Positions 19,008 through 28,324 of a stretch of DNA of 64,000 nucleotides are shown in pieces. The stretch lies in NCBI GenBank assembly GCA_030614785.1, contig JAUWTJ010000003.1, positions 38,746 through 102,745 on the forward strand, written 5' to 3'. Below the pieces are notes generated by a model. The model was not told where the DNA came from and did no database searches. It saw only the letters and a program-made list of their open reading frames with translations. This DNA is from Alphaproteobacteria bacterium. GTDB lineage: Bacteria > Pseudomonadota > Alphaproteobacteria > M2410. How positions within the stretch are numbered: the stretch's first letter is position 1; the number at the start of each line of letters is the position of its first letter. Position numbers and translations under genes: made by a program.

Positions 19008-20420
19008 ATGGACTTAATAAAGGCAGATATCTGCATCATTGGTGCCGGATCGGGCGGTCTGTCTGTTGCCGCAGGGGCGGCTCAACTGGGCGCTAAAACC
19101 GTCCTCATCGAGCGCGGCGCGATGGGCGGCGATTGCCTGAATACCGGCTGTGTGCCGTCAAAGGCTCTGCTGAGCGCCGCCAAACACTTCAAGGCGATGA
19201 GTGACGGCGGCAAGTTTGGTTTAAGCGCCCGGGAGACTGCGGTTGATTTTAGTAAGGTGCACGATCATGTGCACGGGGTTATTGCCGGCATTGCGCCGCT
19301 GGATTCGGTCGAGCGATTTGAAGGTCTTGGCGTCACCGTCATAAAGGCCGAGGCGAAATTCGTCAGTTCCGGGGCTGTTGAAGCCGGCGGTAAGCGCATC
19401 GAGGCGCGGCGCTTTGTTGTCGCGACAGGATCACGCGCTGGTGTGCCGCCAATTCCTGGTCTTGCGGAAACGCCGCATCTTACCAATGAAACCATCTTTA
19501 ATCTGACGGATCTGCCTGACCATTTGATTATTATTGGCGGGGGCCCCATTGGTATGGAAATGGCGCAGGCTTTCCGGCGTCTTGGTTCACAGGTTACCTT
19601 GCTTGAGGGTTTCAAGGTGCTTGCCAAAGATGATCCGGAGCTCACCTCTGTTGTGATTGATCAGGTGAAAGCCGATGGGGTTGATATTCGCGAAGGTGTT
19701 TCGATCACATCTGTTGAGCAAAGTGAAAATGGAATTCGCGTCATGCTTGGCGACGATACGGTCGAGGGCTCCCATCTTCTGGTTGCTGCAGGCCGCTCGC
19801 CCAACGTCGAGGATCTTGGTCTGGAGGTCGCGGGAGTTGGCTTTGCGCGCACAGGCATCAAGGTAGATGAACGGCTGCGGACCTCGAACAGGAAGATATT
19901 TGCCATTGGTGATGTCGCAGGCGGGCTGCAGTTCACTCATGTGGCGGGCTATCACGCCGGTATTGTTATTCGCAATGTGCTGTTTCGCATTCCGGCGAAA
20001 GTTGATTTGAGCGCGGTGCCGTGGGTTACCTATACCGATCCGGAATTGGCCCATGTTGGATTGAGCGAGGCGGCGGCGCGGGAGCGCTTTGGCGCGCGTG
20101 TGAAGGTTCTGACGTGGCCGCTTGCGGAAAACGACCGGGCCCGGGCGGAGCGCGACACGCGTGGTTTCATCAAGGTCGTGGTCGGGCGCAAGGGCAGGAT
20201 CCTTGGTGCCTCGATTGTCGGCGCGGGAGCGGGCGATCTGCTTCAGCCGTGGGTTCTTGCCCTGTCACAAGGTATGAAGATCGGCGCCTTTACCTCGATG
20301 ATCGCGCCTTATCCGACGCGCGGTGAAATATCAAAGCGGGCGGCTGGCGAATATTATACGCCGACACTGTTTAGTAAACGAACACGATTGCTGGTTCGGT
20401 TCTTGTCAATTTTCGGGTAG
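19008..20420 (+). CDS. FAD-dependent pyridine nucleotide-disulfide oxidoreductase (mercuric reductase/lipoamide dehydrogenase-like)
   Basis: A 470-residue class I flavoprotein disulfide reductase. The FAD-binding motif is IIGAGSGGLSVAAGAAQLG, the redox-active pair lies in GGDCLNTGCVPSK, the NAD(P) Rossmann motif is IIIGGGPIGMEMAQAF, and the second FAD contact is FAIGDVAGG. A C-terminal dimerisation domain follows, but the terminal His-Glu expected of lipoamide dehydrogenase is not obvious (the end reads RTRLLVRFLSIFG). There is no N-terminal mercury-binding domain and no mer genes nearby, so mercury reduction is not supported. Linked to the TVP38 gene by 6 nt. Confidence 0.85.
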   Translation: MDLIKADICIIGAGSGGLSVAAGAAQLGAKTVLIERGAMGGDCLNTGCVPSKALLSAAKHFKAMSDGGKFGLSARETAVDFSKVHDHVHGVIAGIAPLDSVERFEGLGVTVIKAEAKFVSSGAVEAGGKRIEARRFVVATGSRAGVPPIPGLAETPHLTNETIFNLTDLPDHLIIIGGGPIGMEMAQAFRRLGSQVTLLEGFKVLAKDDPELTSVVIDQVKADGVDIREGVSITSVEQSENGIRVMLGDDTVEGSHLLVAAGRSPNVEDLGLEVAGVGFARTGIKVDERLRTSNRKIFAIGDVAGGLQFTHVAGYHAGIVIRNVLFRIPAKVDLSAVPWVTYTDPELAHVGLSEAAARERFGARVKVLTWPLAENDRARAERDTRGFIKVVVGRKGRILGASIVGAGAGDLLQPWVLALSQGMKIGAFTSMIAPYPTRGEISKRAAGEYYTPTLFSKRTRLLVRFLSIFG

Positions 20421-20471
20421 AAGTGATCCTGGTTGACATTGGTTGCAGTTAAATCTGAAAAGGATGATGAC

Positions 20472-21968
20472 GTGACAAGTTCTGCGCCGATAGAAATTTC
20501 GGGCCAGGAGAGCCCGCAGCACAAGAGCCTGCTTGAGCGCCTGGTGGCGGCTCGCCACAGTCTTTCCGGACGGGTCATGAGCCTCACGCTGCTGGTCGTG
20601 CTGCTGGCCGAGGTCTTTATCTATGTGCCGTCTATTGCGAACTATCGCCTGATGTGGCTGGAGCAGCGGCTTGCTTCTGCCCAGATTGCGGTGCTGGCGC
20701 TTGAAGAGGCTCCCGAAGGCATGGTGAGCGAGGACCTGACCGACGAACTGCTCCGCAATGCCAACGTCTTTTCAGTGGCGCTGAGATCCGCCACATTTGG
20801 CGACGATCTCTATCTTAGCAAGGACATGCCGCCCGAGCCGGTGGTGTGGGAAGACTTGCGGTCCCTTTCTGTTCCCGGCTCGATTGTCAACGCTTTTGAA
20901 ACCTTGTTCCGCGGCAAGGGGCGCAATATGGGGGTGCGGGGCGCTGCGAAGTTCCGCCCTGGCAGTACCGTCGAAATTGTGATCGACGAAACGCCGCTGT
21001 GCGCCGCAATGATTGATTATTCATGGAATATCCTTCGGCTCTCGCTGGTCATCGGTCTTGCGACCGCGCTGTTTGTTTATTTTTCTTTGATGCGTCTGAC
21101 CATTCGCCCGATTGAGCGGATTACCCGCTCAATGGAGCGGTTTCGTCAGCATCCGGATGACAGTCGCTATATCATTGAAGCGTCTGATCGCTCCGACGAA
21201 GTGGGCCGAACCGAACGGGGGCTCTACGAAATGCAGTGCGATCTTCAGGCGGCGCTGCATCAAAGGGCGCGGCTTGCCGAGCTTGGCACGGCGGTGAGCA
21301 AGATCAACCATGACCTCAGGAATATTTTGACCAGTGCGCAGCTGGTATCGGATCAGCTGGCGCGTATTGATGATCCAAAAGTGCGCCGGCTTGGACCAAA
21401 GTTGTTCTCGGCGATAGATCGGGCGGTCGATCTTTGCACTGATACTTTGAAGTATGGCCGCGCCGCGGAGGCGTCGCCACATATCTCGAAAGTCGCGCTT
21501 CATGTGCTGGTGGACGATGTTCAGACTCTGCTGGGGCTTGAGGATCACAAGGATATCACCTTTGTGAACGCGGTGGATGAGACAACGAGTGTTGATGCCG
21601 ATCAGGATCAGCTCTACCGGATCCTGATGAACCTCGTGCGCAATGCGGTTCAGGCGCTCACCATTGCAGCAGTTGAGGGGCGCCGCAGTGAGATCCGTGT
21701 CATCGCGAGCGAAACAGGAGCCATGAGCGCTATCGATATTTGTGACAATGGCCCGGGGGTTCCTGAAACGATCAGAGGCGATCTGTTCAAGCCGTTTTCG
21801 ACATCGGCGACGCCGGGCGGCACGGGGCTTGGCCTGGCGATTGCGCGCGAATTGACCGAGGCGCACGGCGGCACGCTCGAGCTTGTGTCTTCAGGGGGCG
21901 AGGGATCGTGTTTTCGTATTTGCCTGCCGACGGCGCGCGCGGTAAAGAGGGCGCATGTGGAACCCTGA
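20472..21968 (+). CDS. Membrane sensor histidine kinase
   Basis: A two-component sensor kinase of 498 residues from the GTG at 20472, which follows AAGGA at a good distance; a TTG at 20433 would add 13 residues. TM1 lies near residues 33-53 and TM2 near 178-200, with a periplasmic domain between and a HAMP region after. The phosphoacceptor box reads KINHDLRNIL, the N box NLVRNAVQAL, G1 DNGPGVP and G2 GGTGLGLAIA. No response regulator is adjacent. The 3' end overlaps tam by 14 bp. Confidence 0.88.
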   Translation: MTSSAPIEISGQESPQHKSLLERLVAARHSLSGRVMSLTLLVVLLAEVFIYVPSIANYRLMWLEQRLASAQIAVLALEEAPEGMVSEDLTDELLRNANVFSVALRSATFGDDLYLSKDMPPEPVVWEDLRSLSVPGSIVNAFETLFRGKGRNMGVRGAAKFRPGSTVEIVIDETPLCAAMIDYSWNILRLSLVIGLATALFVYFSLMRLTIRPIERITRSMERFRQHPDDSRYIIEASDRSDEVGRTERGLYEMQCDLQAALHQRARLAELGTAVSKINHDLRNILTSAQLVSDQLARIDDPKVRRLGPKLFSAIDRAVDLCTDTLKYGRAAEASPHISKVALHVLVDDVQTLLGLEDHKDITFVNAVDETTSVDADQDQLYRILMNLVRNAVQALTIAAVEGRRSEIRVIASETGAMSAIDICDNGPGVPETIRGDLFKPFSTSATPGGTGLGLAIARELTEAHGGTLELVSSGGEGSCFRICLPTARAVKRAHVEP

Positions 21969-22719
21969 CGTCTATATGAAGTTTTCTGATCTGCGCACCC
22001 GCCCGGCGCTTGAGCTGGCGACGCGCGCGGGCCCTGTGCCCGAAGGGTTGATCCATGATCTTGGCTGCGGGCCCGGCAATTCAACCCAGGTGCTTGCCTC
22101 ACTCAATCCCGGGGCGCGTCTCATCGGTGTCGACAGTTCCACGGAAATGCTGGCGCGCGCTGCTGACGAAGGCCCGGCCAGGGCCAGATGGGCGCAGGGA
22201 GATCTTGAGACCTGGGCGGCAGAGGAGCCCGCCGATCTGATCTTCTCCAACGCCGCTTTCCAGTGGCTTGATGATCATGAGCGGCTGCTGCCGCGCCTGC
22301 TGAAATCGCTCAAACCCGGCGGTCGGCTTGCGCTTCAGATGCCGCAGAACTTTGCCGCTCCAAGCCATGTCCTGATGCGTGCAATCGCCTCGCAAGGACC
22401 CTGGGCCGGGAAATTGAAGCCCCTGCTGCGCCACGATCCGGTTGGCACGCCCGAGTTTTACTACGATCTTTTTGCGCCGCTTGCCGCCTCGGTCGATATC
22501 TGGGAGACCGACTACGCGCAGGTGCTGGACGGCGATGACCCGGTTTATAACTGGGTCAGCGGCACGGCGCTGCGCCCGCTGATGGCGGCGCTTGATGAGG
22601 CTGAAGGTCTTGCCTTTTCAGGTGAGTACAAGGCGGCCTTGCGCGGTGCCTATCCCGAACGCGCTGATGGCAAGACGCTGTTTGCCTTTAAACGCCTTTT
22701 CATGGTGATCGGACTATGA
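21955..22719 (+). CDS. tam: Trans-aconitate 2-methyltransferase
   Basis: A 254-residue SAM-dependent methyltransferase of the Tam type, which methylates trans-aconitate, an inhibitor formed from cis-aconitate. The N-terminus MWNPDVYMKFSDLRTRPALEL is characteristic, followed by the SAM motif IHDLGCGPGNST, then GVDSSTEML and LIFSNAAFQWLDD. Its start lies inside the kinase gene and its stop overlaps glk by 4 bp, so kinase-tam-glk are one transcription unit. Confidence 0.88.
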   Translation: MWNPDVYMKFSDLRTRPALELATRAGPVPEGLIHDLGCGPGNSTQVLASLNPGARLIGVDSSTEMLARAADEGPARARWAQGDLETWAAEEPADLIFSNAAFQWLDDHERLLPRLLKSLKPGGRLALQMPQNFAAPSHVLMRAIASQGPWAGKLKPLLRHDPVGTPEFYYDLFAPLAASVDIWETDYAQVLDGDDPVYNWVSGTALRPLMAALDEAEGLAFSGEYKAALRGAYPERADGKTLFAFKRLFMVIGL

Positions 22720-23669
22720 GCGGAGTTCATCTGATCGGAGACATTGGCGGCACCCATGCGCGCCTGGCTCTGGCAAGAGATGGCGAACCACAGGATATCC
22801 GCGTTTATCCGACGGCTGACATAACGTCCCTTGAGGAGACAATTACGGGCTATCTGGCGGACGCGAAAATATCTGTTCCTCTTGCAAGGCTGTCGATTGC
22901 CGCCGCCGGTCCTGTCATCGGTGCGAAGGGCGCGCGCGAGGTGGTCTGGCCGCTTGCGTGGGACATCGCGGAGGTCGATCTGCGCGAAGCCTTCGACTGC
23001 GATGGGATCGATATCATGAATGATTTTGCCGCTCAGGCGCTGTCGCTGCCGCATCTGGGCGCGCGCGACCTGAAACGGCTCGGTGACAACGGCACAAGCG
23101 TCGAGGACGGCGCCAGGGCGGTACTGGGGCCTGGCACCGGGCTCGGCGTTGCGGGCCTCGTGAGGGGTGGTCACAGGCGATGGATCCCGATTGTCGGGGA
23201 GGGCGGCCATGTCGACCTTGCGCCGTCGAGCGACGAGGAGGTGGTGATGTTCAAAATCCTGCAGGAGCGCTACGGCCACGTCTCGCCGGAGCGGGTGATT
23301 TCCGGGCCCGGGCTGGAGGCGCTTTACCAGGTGCTGATGGCGCTGCGCGGCGAGACGTTTGAAAACCGTTCCGCCTCCGATATTACGGAAATTGCTCGTT
23401 CCGGAGACGAAACAGCCCGCCATGCCATTCATCTTCTGAGCGCCTGGCTCGGCGCTGTGGCCGGCGATGTTGCCCTCACGCTGGGGGCGACTGGCGGGGT
23501 CTATATTTCCGGCGGCGTCATCCCGGCGCTCGGAAATTTGTTCGATGCGGCATCGTTCCGGACCCGGTTTGAAGCCAAGGGGCGGTTTGAGTTCTACGTC
23601 AGGGCGATCCCGACATGGCTGGTGACGCGAGATAATCCAGGGCTGCTCGGGCTGGCTCGTCAGCTGTGA
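22716..23669 (+). CDS. glk: Glucokinase
   Basis: A 317-residue bacterial glucokinase (Glk family) that makes glucose 6-phosphate. The phosphate-binding motif is LIGDIGGTHARLAL, the catalytic-loop motif MNDFAAQALSLP, the second phosphate motif LGPGTGLGVAGLV, and EGGHVDLAPSSDEE and VISGPGLEALY complete the set. It is coupled to tam by ATGA and overlaps the convergent serine-hydrolase gene by 10 bp. Confidence 0.93.
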   Translation: MSGVHLIGDIGGTHARLALARDGEPQDIRVYPTADITSLEETITGYLADAKISVPLARLSIAAAGPVIGAKGAREVVWPLAWDIAEVDLREAFDCDGIDIMNDFAAQALSLPHLGARDLKRLGDNGTSVEDGARAVLGPGTGLGVAGLVRGGHRRWIPIVGEGGHVDLAPSSDEEVVMFKILQERYGHVSPERVISGPGLEALYQVLMALRGETFENRSASDITEIARSGDETARHAIHLLSAWLGAVAGDVALTLGATGGVYISGGVIPALGNLFDAASFRTRFEAKGRFEFYVRAIPTWLVTRDNPGLLGLARQL

Positions 23670-24829
23670 AGCGAAAGCCACACCGTGTAGAGTGTTGAGT
23701 GAAGCTTCTGGTGTCGCTCACCAAAGCGCACGACGACCAGATCATGCTCGGGCATCATATAAAGTGTTTGGCCGCCCTGACCGATAAAATAGGTGAAATG
23801 GCCCTGCAAGGGTTCACCGTCCCGGTCGAGAATATCGTGGCGAACATGATGGCTGTAGTCTCCGGAGTGCAGCGCGTCTACACCCAGATCTTTCCCCATG
23901 AATTGTCTCCACAGGTCTTCAGGTAGAAATGGCGACCCTGTCGTGCCATTGGTCATAAGAAACCGGGCCACCGAAATCCAGTCGTGTGCTGTAGCATAGA
24001 GGCAGCAATAGGCGGAGACTTGGTTCGTGTGGGGGTATCGGCGCCACATCGCATCCGAAGCACCGGAGGGTTGCCAGATTTTTTCACCGAGTAGGGTCTC
24101 GAGAGGTTGGTCATAAACCTGCTCAAGGGCAAGTCCCAACAAGACTGTGTTGATATTCTGGTAACTGAATGTCCCCTTGAGCTTCGGGTCGCTTGTCAAT
24201 TTTTCCAGCACGGAACCAGGGCCCGAGAAGTGCAGCCGCGCCATGGGGCCAAAAGGGTTGAGCAGGGTCTGTTCCAGATCCTTTTCATCTGAACCGGAAA
24301 GAGTTTTCATGGTCCCGGTTTCGAAAACCACACCGCTCTTCATATCTAACAGAGACTGAAGAGGCAGACTCCCGAGGCTTTGATTGGATATCTCCGGCAA
24401 GAGAGTGCCGAGGGGCACATGGGTGCCGTCAATCCTGCCTTCTGCAATTGACTTGAGAACAAGCAGTCCGATGAGGCTTTTGACCATGGAAAAGGAGTTG
24501 AACTGCGTCTGCTGGTCCATGCCCTGGGCATAGTTCTCCAGTTTCAGCTGGCCAGCCTGAGAAACCAGCAGCGCCTTGCCGCCACTCTCGGAAAAGAGTG
24601 TAGCCAGCCGGGGATGCATGAGATTATTGACTGCGGTGTTGGTTGGTGCGGGGGTTGTTTTGTTGGCACCGTGAACCACGGCGAAGGCCCCTCGGGCGGG
24701 CCATTCGGTCGCCGGATAGCGCTCTGTCAGTGCCGCACCCAGGGGCGTGGTTCGAACAAGCAGTGCGGCGAGGGCCAGTGCCAGGAACGCGCCAATGAGC
24801 CATGATTGTTTTTTAGTAATGCCGAACAC
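23660..24829 (-). CDS. Serine hydrolase of the beta-lactamase (class C/esterase) family
   Basis: A 389-residue predicted serine hydrolase. A hydrophobic N-terminal segment (residues about 9-25) makes it membrane-anchored or exported. The catalytic SxxK is S114-M-V-K117 in NSFSMVKSLIGLL, and SYQNIN around residue 222 fits the YxN motif. A KTG-type third motif is not obvious, although HSGDYSHHVRHD occupies a similar place. This pattern is usual for esterase-like members rather than true beta-lactamases. Substrate unknown. Confidence 0.8.
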   Translation of the reverse strand: MFGITKKQSWLIGAFLALALAALLVRTTPLGAALTERYPATEWPARGAFAVVHGANKTTPAPTNTAVNNLMHPRLATLFSESGGKALLVSQAGQLKLENYAQGMDQQTQFNSFSMVKSLIGLLVLKSIAEGRIDGTHVPLGTLLPEISNQSLGSLPLQSLLDMKSGVVFETGTMKTLSGSDEKDLEQTLLNPFGPMARLHFSGPGSVLEKLTSDPKLKGTFSYQNINTVLLGLALEQVYDQPLETLLGEKIWQPSGASDAMWRRYPHTNQVSAYCCLYATAHDWISVARFLMTNGTTGSPFLPEDLWRQFMGKDLGVDALHSGDYSHHVRHDILDRDGEPLQGHFTYFIGQGGQTLYMMPEHDLVVVRFGERHQKLHSTLYTVWLSLHS

Positions 24830-24958
24830 CTGGCTGCCTCCGTTTTCCGACCACTTGTTATAACCTTTCGGTTATCTGCAGTGCGATCATGGCGGTATCA
24901 TGGTGCCGAAGAGGATAATCATGGGCAGCACCGTCATTGATGGATGGCAATCCGGAGC

Positions 24959-26698
24959 CTACTCGCCTTCCGCCGTGCCGATCCGTCTTTTGTCGGAGCC
25001 GCCGTCGAGGCCGTCACTTGTGATGCGGATGGCGTTGACACCGGACATCATGCGCTGGGAGATCTTGACCTCATGGCCGAGGGCTTCGAGACCTGGCTGC
25101 AAGTGTGCAAGACCTGCCTCAAGGTCGGTTGAGCCATTGCGGTTGATGATGTTGGGCAGGTCGATGGCTTGCTGCATGGTCAGGTTCCAGTCGAGCACGC
25201 CGATCAAGGTCTTGGCGACATAGCCGATGATGCGGCTGCCGCCGGGCGAGCCCAGGATGACGTAGAGCTTACCGTCTTCATCAAAGACAAGGGTCGGGCT
25301 CATGGAGCTGCGCGGACGCTTGCCGGGCTGCGCGCGGTTGGCGACGGGCCTGCCGCCGATTTCGGGCAGAGCGGAGAAGTCCGTCAGCTGATTATTGAGG
25401 ATAAAGCCGCCGGCCATGAGGTGACTGCCGAAGGCGAATTCGACCGAGGAGGTCATGGAGACCGCAAAGCCGCCCGAATCAATGATCGAAAAATGCGAGG
25501 TCGAGGGCAGCTCGAGCGCGGCGTCGTCGCCCTGCAGAAATGCCTGTGAGCCATCGGGCGGGGTCCCGGCCCTGGCCTTGCCCATGGAGCGATCGCGCCG
25601 GATCGCCGTGCCGCGCCCTCTGAGATAGGCGGGGTCGATAAGACCGACGATGGGAACGGAGACAAAATCGCTGTCGGCGATATAGCGGTCGCGGTCGGCA
25701 AACGCCAGCCGGCTGGCCTCGGCGATGAGGTGGACGGCCTCGAGGGAACCGGGCTCAAGGGCGGCCATGTCAAAGGCTTCGAGCATCTGCATGATCTGCA
25801 AAACAGTGATCCCGCCTGAGGACGGCGGCGGCATGGAGCAGATTTTATAGACCCGGTAGGGCGCGCAGACGATGGCTCTTTTCTTGGGCTGATAGGCGTC
25901 AAAGTCGGCCTGGGTGATGGTGGCGGGGCGTCTTGGCGCCTCGGCCACGGCCTTGATGATCGCGCCTGCGATGTCGCCGCGATAAAAGGCGTCCGATTTG
26001 CCCGCCGCGATCTTGCGCAGGGTGGCGGCATAGTCCGGGTTCTTGATCGTGGTGCCGACCGTGTAAGGCACGCCGTGATGGGTGAAATAGGCGCGCATGT
26101 CCGGCATCTCGTTTATGCTGGGCAGACGGATCAACCATTCATGAAGTTTGGGCGACATCTCAAAGCCGTTTTCAGCGAGCTCTATGGCATAGGGAAACAA
26201 CTCTGCCCACGGAAGTTTACCGTGTTCGTCGTGGGCCATTTCGAGCATGGCGACAACACCGGGGATGCCGACGGACTTGCCGCCGAGCACCTTGTCGAAA
26301 AACTTGAGCGGCTTGCCGGCGTCATCAAGATGCAGCGCGGGCGTCGCGGAAGCAGGAGCGGTCTCGCGGCCATCGAGCGCCTCTATCGCGCCGGTCGCAG
26401 GATCAAAGGTCAGCATGAAGGCGCCGCCGCCGATGCCCGAGCTTTCCGGCTCGACGAGGGTGAGAACCAGCTGCACGGCGATGGCGGCGTCAACGGCGCT
26501 GCCGCCGCCCCGCAGGATCTCGAGGCCGGCAGCCGTCGCATGCGGGTGGGCTGCGGCGACCATAAAGTCTTGTGGCAGTTTATCCAGCGCCGGGTCGCTT
26601 TTTGCAAAAGACAGAGCGCCGATAAAATCACGGGCACTGTCACAGGCGGCGAGCGGCAGGGCGAGGGCGCACAGAAGGGCCAGAGTTCTGAGTTTCAT
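24959..26698 (-). CDS. ggt: Gamma-glutamyltranspeptidase, lipoprotein form
   Basis: A 579-residue Ntn-hydrolase that cleaves gamma-glutamyl bonds of glutathione and related compounds. Residues 1-19 form a lipoprotein signal with the lipobox LPLAAC (Cys19). The self-cleavage/catalytic threonine is T400 in LPSTSHFSIID, and GGFILNNQLTDFS, KRPRSSMSPT and GSPGGSRI are family hallmarks. The large and small subunits would arise by cleavage before T400. It is isolated, with a small hairpin (ATAACC/GGTTAT, 24860-24875) after its end. Confidence 0.92.
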   Translation of the reverse strand: MKLRTLALLCALALPLAACDSARDFIGALSFAKSDPALDKLPQDFMVAAAHPHATAAGLEILRGGGSAVDAAIAVQLVLTLVEPESSGIGGGAFMLTFDPATGAIEALDGRETAPASATPALHLDDAGKPLKFFDKVLGGKSVGIPGVVAMLEMAHDEHGKLPWAELFPYAIELAENGFEMSPKLHEWLIRLPSINEMPDMRAYFTHHGVPYTVGTTIKNPDYAATLRKIAAGKSDAFYRGDIAGAIIKAVAEAPRRPATITQADFDAYQPKKRAIVCAPYRVYKICSMPPPSSGGITVLQIMQMLEAFDMAALEPGSLEAVHLIAEASRLAFADRDRYIADSDFVSVPIVGLIDPAYLRGRGTAIRRDRSMGKARAGTPPDGSQAFLQGDDAALELPSTSHFSIIDSGGFAVSMTSSVEFAFGSHLMAGGFILNNQLTDFSALPEIGGRPVANRAQPGKRPRSSMSPTLVFDEDGKLYVILGSPGGSRIIGYVAKTLIGVLDWNLTMQQAIDLPNIINRNGSTDLEAGLAHLQPGLEALGHEVKISQRMMSGVNAIRITSDGLDGGSDKRRIGTAEGE

Positions 26699-26849
26699 AG
26701 TGTTGCGCCTTGTTTGCCAGCCCTGGTTGCCGGACAGCCTTTGATCCGCCGGGCAGAAAAGTGATCCGAAATATAGCGTGGAAATTGACGGACGGGAATC
26801 CAGTGTTTAGCGTAAACCCTTGAATTTCACGTGAATTTATTGGTTTTTC

Positions 26850-27872
26850 ATGACAAATCCGGGAAAAAGGAACCTGATCACAGATGTGACCGGGGTCAAG
26901 GTCGGCCACGCCGCCGATGTTACGGCACGCAGCGGCGTCACGGTTCTCATCACGCCGGGCCGGGCGGTGGCCGGGGTTGAGCAGCGCGGCGGCGCGCCGG
27001 GCACCCGGGAGACTGACTTGATGGACCCGTCGTGTCTCGTCGATGCGGTCGATGCGATCGTGCTGGCGGGCGGGTCGGTCTACGGGCTTGATGCGGCCTC
27101 CGCAGTGACCAATTTGCTCGGCGCGAGAGGTCAGGGGTTTGTGCTGGGCGACTCGCCGCTGGTTGCGCCCATCGTTCCGGCGGCGATCCTCTTTGATCTG
27201 AGGAATGGCGGCGACAAGGCGTGGGGGCAAGAGCCGCCCTATCGCCGGCTCGGCGGCGAAGCCCTCGACCAGGCCATGAGCCCGGCGGGCGATAGCTTCG
27301 CGCTGGGCAACATCGGCGCGGGCTATGGCGCGCTGGCCGGGGCCTATAAAGGCGGGCTCGGTAGTGCATCGCTGATCACCGACGACGGCTTTGAGGTGGG
27401 CGCGCTCGTTGCGGTCAATTCGTTTGGCTCGCCGGTGATGCCCGGCGGCACAACATTGTGGGCGGCGACGGCGGCGCTCGGCGATGAAATGGGCACGGCG
27501 CCGATGGCGGGCATTGGCGATGCCGCGCCGGTGCTCGGCTTCCCGACAGACACCAAGGCGGGCAGCCTGCCCGGCATGAACACCTCCATCGGCATTGTCG
27601 CGGTCAACGCCGTGCTGACCTCGGCCGAGGCGGGGCGGCTGGCGACCATGGCGGAGGACGGGCTGGCCCGGTCGATCCGCCCGATCCACACGCCGATGGA
27701 CGGCGACACGATCTTTGCGCTGGCAACCGGCACCAAAGAGCTCGGCGCGGCAAGGGCTCTGGATCTGGCACGGCTGGGCACGCTGGCCGCCGATTGCCTG
27801 ACCCGCGCCGTGGGCCGCGCCATCCATGAGGCCGCCTCGCTGGGCGGGGCCAGGGCGTTTGGCGAGTTTTGA
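26850..27872 (+). CDS. P1 family (DmpA-like) aminopeptidase/amidase
   Basis: A 340-residue P1-family peptidase. The family contains L-aminopeptidase/D-esterases and lactam or beta-aminopeptidases that mature by self-cleavage. The N-terminus RNLITDVTGVKVGHA is typical, as are VLAGGSVYGLDAA, GNIGAGYGA and the processing region MNTSIGIVAVNAVLT, where the nucleophile should lie at the T/S. FALATG is near the C-terminus. No signal peptide is seen. The next feature is the tRNA-Arg. Confidence 0.87.
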   Translation: MTNPGKRNLITDVTGVKVGHAADVTARSGVTVLITPGRAVAGVEQRGGAPGTRETDLMDPSCLVDAVDAIVLAGGSVYGLDAASAVTNLLGARGQGFVLGDSPLVAPIVPAAILFDLRNGGDKAWGQEPPYRRLGGEALDQAMSPAGDSFALGNIGAGYGALAGAYKGGLGSASLITDDGFEVGALVAVNSFGSPVMPGGTTLWAATAALGDEMGTAPMAGIGDAAPVLGFPTDTKAGSLPGMNTSIGIVAVNAVLTSAEAGRLATMAEDGLARSIRPIHTPMDGDTIFALATGTKELGAARALDLARLGTLAADCLTRAVGRAIHEAASLGGARAFGEF

Positions 27873-27900
27873 GGCTGGATGAGGTTTTGGGGCTGTCGGC

Positions 27901-27940
27901 GTGGCTGCAGGCGGGGCTATGGCTGTGGCTGCAGGCGGGG
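27901..27940. repeat. Short tandem repeat, 24-nt period
   Basis: GTGGCTGCAGGCGGGG occurs at 27901-27916 and again at 27925-27940, separated by a partly similar spacer, in the GC-rich gap between the P1 peptidase and the tRNA-Arg. Only two copies are present. No function is apparent. Confidence 0.6.
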
Positions 27941-28046
27941 GCGGGAGAACCTCGGAAACAGGCCGAAAGAAGCCTTGCAATTGCCCGAAGGCCCCCGTAA
28001 AAAGGCGCTCCATCGCCGGGCGGCACTCGCCGCTATCAGGCACCGC

Positions 28047-28123
28047 GCACCGGTAGCTCAGTTGGATAGAGTACTTGACTACGAATCAAGGGGTCGGGAG
28101 TTCGAATCTTCCCCGGTGCGCCA
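28047..28123 (+). tRNA. tRNA-Arg (anticodon ACG), CCA encoded
   Basis: A 77-nt gene folding as a standard cloverleaf. The acceptor stem is GCACCGG/CCGGTGC with discriminator G and encoded CCA; the D stem is GCTC/GAGT with a loop holding GG; the anticodon stem is CTTGA/TCAAG with loop CTACGAA; and the T arm is GGGAG-TTCGAAT-CTTCC. The ACG anticodon, edited to ICG, would read the CGN arginine codons. The 3' end of this gene is the integration target for the island that follows. Confidence 0.96.
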
Positions 28124-28125
28124 TT
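28106..28125 (+). other. Attachment-site core, left copy (in tRNA-Arg)
   Basis: The 20 nt ATCTTCCCCGGTGCGCCATT, made of the tRNA 3' end plus two following bases, recurs exactly at 43280-43299. Shorter or altered copies of the TCCCCGGTGCGCCA core are at 34958-34971, 35666-35680, 53297-53312 and 54397-54411. This is the pattern left by site-specific integration into a tRNA gene, where the element restores the tRNA 3' end. Confidence 0.85.
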
Positions 28126-28143
28126 TTTCTCTCGCTACATTCC

Positions 28144-28324
28144 TGACAGTTTCAAGGCGCTCCGCTTTTTGCCTGGGAAGCCCTTTGCGGGGCAAAGGGC
28201 AGGCAGGGCTGCCTATTCAGACCGGGTAAGCAGAAGGCCCGGAATTCTCAATAAATACGGAAATCGGCTCGTTCAATCCGAGCCCATGTATTTTAAAACC
28301 CCCGTGTTACTGAAAAACGGGGGG
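28144..28324. repeat. 181-bp direct repeat, copy 1
   Basis: This non-coding stretch just after the tRNA matches 36270-36450 over the same 181-nt length, with scattered substitutions. Shared blocks include AAGGCGCTCCGCTTTTTGC, CCCTTTGCGG and CATGTATTTTAAA, and both copies end in a G/C-rich hairpin. It fills most of the 316-nt gap between the tRNA and the first island gene; I see no gene in that gap. Confidence 0.8.
28299..28323 (-). terminator. Terminator-like hairpin at the end of repeat copy 1
   Basis: CCCCCGT and ACGGGGG form a 7-bp stem around GTTACTGAAAA. On the minus strand the stem is followed by TTTTAAAATA, giving a rho-independent shape. The equivalent hairpin in copy 2 (36424-36450) has an 8-bp stem with compensating length, so the structure is conserved. 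No minus-strand gene enters it, so its role may instead be to insulate the island. Confidence 0.45.

Noticed and set aside
19008..20420. Mercuric reductase
   Set aside because: No mercury-binding domain, no C-terminal cysteine pair and no mer genes nearby; only the general disulfide-reductase family is supported.
27901..27940. CRISPR-like short repeat
   Set aside because: Only two copies with a non-unique spacer; no CRISPR array or cas gene is present anywhere in the window.
26640..28043. Long minus-strand open frame (467 codons) opposite the P1 peptidase and ggt start
   Set aside because: Its product is low-complexity, rich in R/A/G/P, and lies antisense to a clear peptidase gene in GC-rich DNA; it is a shadow frame.
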